Origin: Streptomyces sp. man185
Lineage (GTDB): Bacteria; Actinomycetota; Actinomycetes; Streptomycetales; Streptomycetaceae
Assembly: GCA_002551355.1 (NCBI GenBank)
Contig: NTHE01000031.1
Location: 53,205 to 96,845, forward strand
Direction: 5' to 3'
DNA length: 43,641 nucleotides
In this document: positions 38,956 through 43,641 of the stretch, piece after piece
How positions within the stretch are numbered: the first letter of the stretch is position 1
How the letters are laid out: the number at the start of each line of letters is the position of its first letter
Notes under the pieces: model-generated
Told to the model about the DNA's origin: nothing
Database searches by the model: none
Seen by the model: only the letters and a program-made list of their open reading frames with translations
Program-made: the position numbers and the translations under genes

Positions 38956-39257
38956 GTGGGTACTCGACCGCGGATCGTGGACGATGAGTTGTGGGCGTTG
39001 ATCGAGCCGTTGTTGCCGCCGTGGCGGGAGCGGTCGCCGGGGCCTCGGCCGGTGTCGGACCGGCTCTTTCTTCATGGGATCCCGTTCGTCCTCTACAACG
39101 ACATAGCCTGGCAACTCCTGTCGTTCGAGCTGGGGTTCGGCTCGGGACAGACTTGCTGGCGGCGGCTGGACCGGTGGGAGCAGGCAGGGGTCTTCGACCG
39201 GCTGCACCGGGTCCTGCTCGCCGATCTGAACGCGGCCGGCGAGCTCGGCGACTTCGG
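38956..39257 (+). pseudogene. IS5-family transposase OrfA, truncated
   Basis: About 100 codons from GTG 38956: GTRPRIVDDELWALIEPLLP, PWRERSPGPRPVSDRLFLHG, IPFVLYNDIAWQLLSFELGF, GSGQTCWRRLDRWEQAGVFD, RLHRVLLADLNAAGELGDFG. It is the DUF4096-type N-terminal half of IS5-group transposases. At 39255-39258 it runs straight into a reversed ISAzo13 fragment, so the catalytic OrfB is lost. The outer end is probably near the GAGTTAAGCC at 38868-38877. Confidence 0.75.
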
Positions 39258-39259
39258 GT

Positions 39260-39498
39260 CCCCGCGCATGTCCGGCTCGACCAGCGCCAACAGTGCAGTT
39301 CGCAGCCCCGGATCCACCTCAGCGGCCCTCTTGCGCCCGCCGCCAGGGCGCCGCCCGCGCGACAGCCCGGATCCCGCCGTGTCCCAGGATCCGGGCCTCG
39401 GCTCCCATCAGCAGACGGCTCTGGCGCTCGTCCAGGTGCGGGAACAACACCTCGAACTTCACGGCAAGTTGGTCACGGATCGACTCGGAGACACGCAT
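39260..39498 (-). pseudogene. ISAzo13-family transposase, second N-terminal relic
   Basis: From ATG 39498: MRVSESIRDQLAVKFEVLFP, HLDERQSRLLMGAEARILGH, GGIRAVARAA. An internal deletion and frameshift follow, then GGGRKRAAEVDPGLRTALLA, LVEPDMRGDP, where it abuts the IS5 relic. Compared with the copy at 35.5-36.4 kb about 35 codons are missing in the middle. It is a different family member (ALVEPDMRGDP against ALVEPDERGDP), not a recent duplicate. Confidence 0.7.
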
Positions 39499-39595
39499 AC
39501 CACATCAACGAGCCACAAGACCGAAAGCAAACACGCAGGTTCTCTGGGAGCCCTCAGAGGTCATCTCATTTGGGTGGCTCGGTATTCTGTGAGTC

Positions 39596-39965
39596 ATGGT
39601 GGGGATCGTTGAGCGGTTGGTGCCGGAGGCGCCGTGTCGGCCGCAGGGTGGTGGTCGGCGTCGGCACGGCGACCGGGAGGTGCTGGCGGCGATCTTTTTC
39701 GTGGCGACATCGGGTTGCACCTGGCAGCAGTTGCCTTCGACGTCGTTCGACCCGTCCGGAGCGACGGCCGTGGTCGAAGGCCAGGGTGTGGGCCAGGCTC
39801 CACCGTCTGGTCCTCGATGAACTTGTTGCCCGCAGCGAGCTGGACTGGTCGCGGTGCGCGATCGACTCGGTGAACATGCGGGCTCTGAAAAGGGGGACCT
39901 GAGAGGTCCGAATCCTGTCGACCGGGGCAAGTACGGCTCGAAGATCCACCTGGGTGGGACCCTAG
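39596..39965 (+). pseudogene. IS5-family transposase, second relic with frameshifts
   Basis: The frame from 39596 reads VGIVERLVPEAPCRPQGGGR, RRHGDREVLAAIFFVATSGC, TWQQLPSTSFDPSGATAV. After a shift near 39773 it continues SKARVWARLHRLVLDELVAR, SELDWSRCAIDSVNMRALKR, with the first catalytic Asp in AIDS. After another shift GPNPVDRGKYGSKIHL follows, then the sequence breaks off at about 39960. This is a different IS5 subgroup from the relic just upstream. The remaining DDE residues are absent. Confidence 0.75.
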
Positions 39966-39998
39966 CGTCCCATCAGCCATGACCTGCCAATCCAATTC

Positions 39999-40139
39999 TT
40001 GCCGCGACCGCTGTGGGCCGGTGCCATCAGCTTCGGGCTGGTCACGATCCCGGTGAAGATCGTGTCCGCGACCGAGGGCCATGACGTCCACTTCCACCGG
40101 GTGCACCTCACGGACATGGGACGGGTGCGGACACGGAAG
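39999..40139 (+). pseudogene. ku: Ku DNA-end-binding protein, N-terminal fragment
   Basis: From TTG 39999: LPRPLWAGAISFGLVTIPVK, IVSATEGHDVHFHRVHLTDM, GRVRTRK. This is the unmistakable start of bacterial Ku (xRPLWxGAISFGLVxIPVKxxxATExHxxxFHxxH), which with ligase D performs non-homologous end joining. After about 47 codons it ends; the remaining ~220 residues are missing. By chance the frame stays open into the glycosylase gene, producing one long ORF from 39999 to 41141. It may have been cut off by the IS5 relic and later deletions. Confidence 0.8.
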
Positions 40140-40220
40140 CCCGCACCTCGATCCTCACGCCAAGCCGGTCTGCCCGCAGCCTTCACTACCCCTCAGCGGC
40201 CTTCTCATACCCTGGGAGCC

Positions 40221-41141
40221 ATGCCCAGCCGTACCTGGGTGCCGCCCGCGCCCTACGACCTCGCCCGCACGCTGCGGGTGCTCCGGCGAGGCCGCGGCGA
40301 CCCGGCCTGCTGGCAGGAGCCCGACGGGACCTGGTGGCGGTGCTCCCGAACCCCCCACGGCCCCGTCACCCTCCGGATCAGCGACCGGCCGGACCCGATC
40401 GCCGGACGGCTGATCACTGGTACTGCGTGGGGCCCGGGCACCGGCTGGACTCTCGATCAGCTGCCGACGCTGCTCGGCGCCGACGACGAGCCGGACACGT
40501 TCCGGCCACGACACCGGGTGGTGGCCGCCGCGCACCGCGAGCACGGCGGGATGCGCCTGTCCCGGACCGGGCTGGTGATGGAGTCTCTCGTCTCGAGCGT
40601 GCTGGAGCAGCGGATCACCACCGGCAGCGCCCACTACGCCTGGCGGCGCCTGCTGAACCGGTACGGCGAGCAGCCCCCGGGCCCGGCACCGGAGGGGATG
40701 CGGATCCCGCCCTCGGCGGCCGCCTGGCGGATGGTGCCGAGCTGGGAGTGGCACCGGGCCGGAGTCGATCGCTCCCGAGCAGCCGCTATCCTGCGCGCCT
40801 GCTCCTACGCCCCGCGCCTGGAAGAAGCCTCCGGCATGGCCCTGCCGGAGGCGGTGGCCCGGCTCCAGCTCATCCCTGGCATCGGCCCCTGGACCGCCGC
40901 CGAGACGCTGCAACGCACCCTCGGCGCCCCCGACGCGCTCACCCTGGGCGACCTCCATCTCCCGGTACAGATCGGCTACGCCCTCACCGGCGCCCGCGGC
41001 GGAACCGACGCACAGATGCTCCAGCTCCTGGAGCCGTACGCCGGACAGCGCCACCGTGCGGCCCAGCTCATCCTGCTCGGCGGCCGGTTGCCGAACCGGC
41101 GGGCGCACCGGGCACCGCACAGCCGTATCGCCCATCTGTGA
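40221..41141 (+). CDS. AlkA-like DNA-3-methyladenine glycosylase (HhH-GPD)
   Basis: 306 residues from ATG 40221; GGGAG lies very close to it, so translation may be nearly leaderless. The N-terminal ~110 residues are variable (WVPPAPYDLARTLRVLRRGR, DPACWQEPDGTWWRCSR). The HhH-GPD core follows: LVMESLVSSVLEQRITTGSA (the LVxxxxxQQxS-like helix), then hairpin LQLIPGIGPWTAAETLQRTL, and the catalytic Asp in TLGDLHLPVQIGYALTG. These enzymes remove alkylated bases in base-excision repair. In NAD-independent actinomycete versions the Q-x-S pair varies, and here it is EQRIT. A perfect 16-bp terminator hairpin follows. The in-frame extension into the ku relic should not be part of it. Confidence 0.85.
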   Translation: MPSRTWVPPAPYDLARTLRVLRRGRGDPACWQEPDGTWWRCSRTPHGPVTLRISDRPDPIAGRLITGTAWGPGTGWTLDQLPTLLGADDEPDTFRPRHRVVAAAHREHGGMRLSRTGLVMESLVSSVLEQRITTGSAHYAWRRLLNRYGEQPPGPAPEGMRIPPSAAAWRMVPSWEWHRAGVDRSRAAAILRACSYAPRLEEASGMALPEAVARLQLIPGIGPWTAAETLQRTLGAPDALTLGDLHLPVQIGYALTGARGGTDAQMLQLLEPYAGQRHRAAQLILLGGRLPNRRAHRAPHSRIAHL

Positions 41142-41218
41142 CACGGCCGTGCGGCGCGGGGTAGCAAGTGCGGGTCAGACGGTGACCGATCTGAGTGACG
41201 ACGGCGCTGACCGAGGCT

Positions 41219-41261
41219 GCACCCGGCGGGCCCGGGTACCGGAAACGGGCCCGCCGGGTGC
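41219..41261. terminator. Bidirectional hairpin terminator
   Basis: 16-bp perfect arms (GCACCCGGCGGGCCCG at 41219-41234 and its complement at 41246-41261) lie between the convergent glycosylase and lipoprotein genes and can serve both. Confidence 0.7.
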
Positions 41262-41719
41262 TACCGGCCGACTTTGTGGCACATGCCCGCCAGGCTCGGG
41301 GCAAGGTCTTGGGCGGAGCGGCACACCGAGCGCATGCCGCCCGCGGCCGGGACGCGGGGCGTGCTCGGCACCCACCGCGGATTACGCGGGGCGGGCGGGG
41401 TGGCCTTGCGCGGGTAGGACGGGCGGGCCTGCCACGGCGTTGGCCCGCTCCTGCGTGGCCGGTCCGCCTGAACAGCCGGGCTCCGCCGCTCCTGTGCGCG
41501 CTCCGCAGCGGCCGGTGACGGCCCGATCCAGGCCAGCTCTTCCCGCCCGCGCGGCTGTGCCGGGGGCGAGGCGGGCGGAGCCGGCGGAGTGGCGGAGGGG
41601 AGGGGTACGGCCTGCCCGGCGGGGCGGTGCTGCGGTGCGGGGTTGTCCAGGGTGGGGTGGGCGGACGTGCAGCCCGTCAGCAGGAGCGCGGCGGCGAGGG
41701 CGGCGAGCGGGAGGCGCAT
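41261..41719 (-). CDS. Pro-rich lipoprotein
   Basis: 152 residues from ATG 41719; the frame is open to 41869 but the lipoprotein signal fixes the start. MRLPLAALAAALLLTGCTSA has a clear lipobox (LLTGC, Cys17). A long Pro/Ala/Arg-rich linker follows. The C-terminus (GGMRSVCRSAQDLAPSLAGM, then CHKVGR) has two Cys spaced by about 14, a tail that recurs in small exported proteins of Streptomyces plasmids and chromosome ends. It may be surface-attached. Function unknown. It is downstream of the frameshifted secreted protein on the same strand. Confidence 0.65.
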   Translation of the reverse strand: MRLPLAALAAALLLTGCTSAHPTLDNPAPQHRPAGQAVPLPSATPPAPPASPPAQPRGREELAWIGPSPAAAERAQERRSPAVQADRPRRSGPTPWQARPSYPRKATPPAPRNPRWVPSTPRVPAAGGMRSVCRSAQDLAPSLAGMCHKVGR

Positions 41720-41801
41720 CTGTCCACCGTGGCTCGTCAGGTCCTGCGGTGTCCGGCGGCGCGGCGGTACGTCACCGGTACGAGTCGATCTCGACCGAGT
41801 G

Positions 41802-41836
41802 AGGCGGCCCCGAACTTCGGGGGCCCCGGGCCGCCT
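41802..41836 (-). terminator. Hairpin terminator of the secreted-protein gene
   Basis: 9-bp perfect arms (AGGCGGCCC at 41802-41810, GGGCCGCCT at 41828-41836) directly follow the stop at 41842 on the reverse strand. Confidence 0.55.
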
Positions 41837-41841
41837 GGTGT

Positions 41842-42227
41842 TCAGGTGCGGTCGATGATCTGTACGCACGCCGTGCGGGAGCTGCCCTGGTAGCGGGCGC
41901 AGAGCTTGCCGTCCGGGAGGGCGCCGGGGGTGAAGGTGGCGATGAGCTGGCCGCGTTGGCGGGGGGCGGTGAGGGTGTAGCGGTGGCCGCCGGGCTCGGT
42001 GATGTGCACCGTGGCGGACGTCCTGTCCCGTGGCGGGTTGGTCCAGGCGGTGGTCACCTTCCCGGGGTTCTCGCTGCCCGACGGCCCGTCGGTGGAGATG
42101 CAGATCTGGGGGCCGGAGAAGTGGTGGGTGCAGGCGGAGGCGGCGGCGTGCGCGGGGACGTCCAGGGTGGTGGCTATAAGGCGGTGGCGGTGAGGCTCAC
42201 GGCCAGGGTGCGGAGAAGTCGGTTCAT
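41842..42227 (-). pseudogene. Secreted protein with a frameshift in its signal peptide
   Basis: ATG 42227 begins MNRLLRTLAVSLTATAL, a good signal-peptide start, then meets TAG at about 42174. One base shifted, the frame continues LIATTLDVPAHAAASACTHH, FSGPQICISTDGPSGSENPG, KVTTAWTNPPRDRTSATVHI, TEPGGHRYTLTAPRQRGQLI, GKLCARYQGSSRTACVQIID. Restoring one base gives a ~128-residue exported protein with AHA-A cleavage and about four Cys, perhaps two disulphides, on a beta-sandwich-like pattern. The IS21-like element is inserted only about 20 bases upstream of the ATG, probably separating the gene from its promoter. Decay after that insertion is plausible. Confidence 0.65.
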
Positions 42228-42248
42228 GCCTGGTCAAACGATCATCAC

Positions 42249-43227
42249 TGTCCTGTGACATCGAACCTTGAGCGTGTGCCATCGAAGTTTGAGTGGCGTA
42301 GATCGCTGCGTCAGGGGCGTCGTGCGAGGAAGACGAACTCTCTGCCTGGCCGGTCAGGCGCATCGCGCACGTCGTGCACCACGTAGCCGTGGGCAACCAG
42401 ATCCGTCACGACCTCGTCGCGCTCCCGGAAGCGCAGCGTCGAGTCCGAGGTGAGCACCTGTCCCTCCGCGGTGAAGGCGTAGGTCCAGCGGAAGGTCACC
42501 AGGGGCCAGCTCAGGTCGACCAGCTGGACCCAGCTCTCCACGGCGCCGGTGCCCGGGATCTGCGTCACGCGGTAGGAGTGTTCGCGGGTCCACTCTTCCC
42601 AGGCGCGTCTGGCCGGATCACGGGTCTCGAACACCAGGTGTCCGCCGGGCCGTAGCGCTTCGTAGGCTCCCTGGAGTGTCATCTGCCAGGTGTCCGGATC
42701 AACGATCTCCTGGGCGACGTTCGCTGTCATCGTTGCGAGGTCGACCTGCAGTGGCGGGAGGGCTGTCGCGTCGCCACAGATCCAACGCACTCGCTCGCTA
42801 AGGGGTTTGGCCCGGGCGACCTCGACGGATGCCTGGGCGGGATCGATACCGACGACGTCGACCCCGCGGCCGGCCAGGAGCAGTGCGAACACCCCGGTGC
42901 CGCAGCCGATGTCCAGAACCTGGCGGGCCCTGAGCTTTTGCGCTATCCGGAGGTAGGCGTCGAGATCGCTGCGGTCGGGGTCGAGCGGGTCGTAGATCGC
43001 GGCGAGTCGTGGATGCCCGAAGCAGTCGTCAGCCATGCGGCGAACGTATGCAGAGCCGGGCACGAAGGGCCATCGAGTTTCGCCGGTCCCGGCTGGTTGG
43101 GGTTCTGGAGCGAAGGCCCCGCCATCGCCCTGACCACCCGCACCATGCACTGATCAACCTTCAGTGGCACGAACTCACAGATGATCAAGCTTCTATGGCA
43201 AAGATCAAACTTCGCTGGCACAGGACA
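42249..43227. mobile_element. 979-bp transposase-less element with IS21-like ends
   Basis: Ends are inverted: TGTCCTGTG at 42249-42257 and CACAGGACA at 43219-43227. The pairing continues imperfectly for about 25 bases (roughly 20 matches). It is flanked on both sides by ATCAC (42244-42248 and 43228-43232), a 5-bp target duplication. Each end holds repeated copies of a ~20-base motif of the form TGxCAxxGAAxxTTGA: two at the left (from 42256 and 42275) and three at the right in reverse (ending about 43164, 43190 and 43221). Multiple terminal repeats are characteristic of IS21 elements, but istA/istB are absent. The only gene inside is a methyltransferase. Confidence 0.75.
42311..43036 (-). CDS. 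SAM-dependent methyltransferase, cargo of the IS21-like element
   Basis: 241 residues from ATG 43036; the frame extends to 43150, but the protein proper begins MADDCFGHPRLAAIYDPLDP. Class I methyltransferase: motif I ARQVLDIGCGTGVFALLLAG, acidic loop VVGIDPAQASVEVAR, motif II WICGDATALPPLQVDLATMT, motif III ALRPGGHLVFETRDPARRAW. The C-terminal part (SWVQLVDLSWPLVTFRWTYA, TLRFRERDEVVTDLVAHGYV) is like small-molecule methyltransferases of Streptomyces. The substrate is unknown. It occupies most of the 979-bp element, running from near the right terminal repeats to the left ones, with little room for its own promoter. Expression may therefore start in the right end. Confidence 0.85.
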   Translation of the reverse strand: MADDCFGHPRLAAIYDPLDPDRSDLDAYLRIAQKLRARQVLDIGCGTGVFALLLAGRGVDVVGIDPAQASVEVARAKPLSERVRWICGDATALPPLQVDLATMTANVAQEIVDPDTWQMTLQGAYEALRPGGHLVFETRDPARRAWEEWTREHSYRVTQIPGTGAVESWVQLVDLSWPLVTFRWTYAFTAEGQVLTSDSTLRFRERDEVVTDLVAHGYVVHDVRDAPDRPGREFVFLARRP

Positions 43228-43268
43228 ATCACGCGGGTGCGGCACGCGGTACGGACTGGCACCAGAAT

Positions 43269-43284
43269 TCGAACACAGGTTCTA
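43269..43284. promoter_or_regulatory. Probable SOS box (LexA operator)
   Basis: TCGAACACAGGTTCTA matches the actinomycete SOS pattern TCGAAC-N4-GTTCGA at all but one arm base. It lies just before the start at 43293 of the two-gene unit that ends in a LexA-like gene, so autoregulation is expected. Confidence 0.6.
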
Positions 43285-43292
43285 ATGGGGGG

Positions 43293-43532
43293 ATGGAGCG
43301 CTTCCCCTTCCCCGAGGACCTGATCCGCGCACAGCAGGAGTGGCACGCCACCTACCGCGCGCTCGCCGTGCCCTGCCCGCGTCATGCCACCGAGCTGCGC
43401 CGCCGCCTGCTCCTGCTGTCGGTCCGGATCGAGTGGCACCCCTTCTGGTCGACCCCGGCCGGGTGGAGCCCGGCGGCCCGGGTGCAGCTGCGCCGCCTGG
43501 CCGCCGGGGACCGGCAGGCGGACGCGGCGTGA
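43293..43532 (+). CDS. Small hypothetical protein of the SOS-box operon
   Basis: 79 residues starting MERFPFPEDLIRAQQEWHAT, YRALAVPCPRHATELRRRLL, LLSVRIEWHPFWSTPAGWSP, AARVQLRRLAAGDRQADAA, with GGGGGG just upstream. Its stop overlaps the LexA-like start (GTGA), a tight coupling. Small proteins with this ELRRRLLxLSxRIxxHPFWS pattern precede lexA-like genes in several Streptomyces contexts, from memory. No catalytic motif. It may be an SOS-induced accessory factor. Confidence 0.7.
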   Translation: MERFPFPEDLIRAQQEWHATYRALAVPCPRHATELRRRLLLLSVRIEWHPFWSTPAGWSPAARVQLRRLAAGDRQADAA

Positions 43533-43641
43533 GGCGCGAACCCCGCCCCCTCACGGCGCGGCAGGAGGCGGTGATGGCGGTGATCCGGTCGTGGCTCACC
43601 GAGCACGGGCATGGGCCCACGGTGCGGGAGATCGGGGCGCG
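43529..43641 (+). CDS. LexA-like repressor, N-terminal part (cut by window end)
   Basis: From GTG 43529: VRREPRPLTARQEAVMAVIR, SWLTEHGHGPTVREIGA, then the sequence ends. LTxRQxxVxxxIRxxxxxHGxxPTVREIG is the start of the LexA winged helix. The autoproteolytic C-terminal domain, if present, is outside the window. The SOS box upstream supports the call. A second LexA in addition to the chromosomal one would be expected to act on local genes, or the protein may be a short LexA-N-only regulator. Confidence 0.75.
   Translation, partial: MRREPRPLTARQEAVMAVIRSWLTEHGHGPTVREIGA

Noticed and set aside
39999..41141. Single 380-residue Ku-glycosylase protein
   Set aside because: Similarity to Ku ends at about codon 47, and the glycosylase has its own start at 40221. 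The join reads as random sequence.

Overview
The window is high-GC DNA with frequent GTG/TTG starts and gene families typical of Streptomyces: TraB/SpdB-like transfer genes, an SCO6880-family protein, a WhiJ-like regulator beside a DUF6879 gene, and SigE-type ECF sigma. It reads as accessory DNA (chromosome arm, integrated element or linear plasmid). It is dense in insertion-sequence wrecks (IS110, Tn3, IS3, IS5 twice, ISAzo13 twice) and frameshifted genes. No integrase, tRNA, rRNA, att site or cas gene was recognised.

Layout. (1) 1-6.1 kb: small hypothetical genes, IS110 and Tn3 relics, an ECF sigma/anti-sigma pair with a secreted paralogue of the anti-sigma outer domain, a stand-alone Rnl2-type RNA ligase and a broken IS3 orfA. 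(2) 6.3-10.3 kb: purine-nucleoside salvage. A LacI regulator is divergent from ribokinase (frameshifted), nucleoside hydrolase and adenosine deaminase, with a palindromic operator between. (3) 10.5-23.0 kb: a long reverse-strand conjugation module. It holds small DUF genes, an SpdB-like membrane protein, a TraB/FtsK translocase, a lytic transglycosylase-NlpC/P60 enzyme (VirB1 role), a small membrane protein, a VirB6/TrbL-like channel protein, an SCO6880-family protein, a VirB4-like ATPase with an extra membrane-anchored C-terminal domain, and a small membrane protein that repeats this extra domain. A GntR/UTRA regulator (KorSA-like) at 23.4 kb is divergent from the module.

(4) 24.3-27.9 kb: a compact cassette of an HTH-P-loop kinase overlapping a guanylate-kinase-like gene, converging on a HAD hydrolase plus NAD(P)-dependent dehydrogenase operon, with a small XRE regulator divergent from the HAD gene. 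No described system combining these was recognised. (5) 28.4-35.1 kb: a 751-aa winged-helix protein possibly involved in replication, a degenerate RsbW-like protein, a small CRISPR array whose repeats reverse orientation in the middle, a truncated methyltransferase, and a WhiJ/DUF6879 locus flanked by two copies of one operator-like motif. (6) 35.3-40.1 kb: a second CRISPR relic with a different repeat, ISAzo13 and IS5 wrecks, a GntR/FCD-VOC-nitrilase catabolic cassette and a ku fragment. (7) 40.2-43.6 kb: an AlkA-like glycosylase, a lipoprotein, a frameshifted secreted protein, a 979-bp transposase-less element with IS21-like multi-repeat ends, a 5-bp target duplication and a methyltransferase cargo, then an SOS-box operon running into a LexA-like gene cut by the window edge.

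Most interesting: the methyltransferase-carrying element with IS21-like ends (42249-43227), the divergent CRISPR array with a hybrid repeat (31820-32219), the VirB4 C-terminal domain shared with its neighbour, and the kinase/phosphatase/dehydrogenase cassette at 24.3-27.9 kb. All assignments come from reading motifs; no database search was run.
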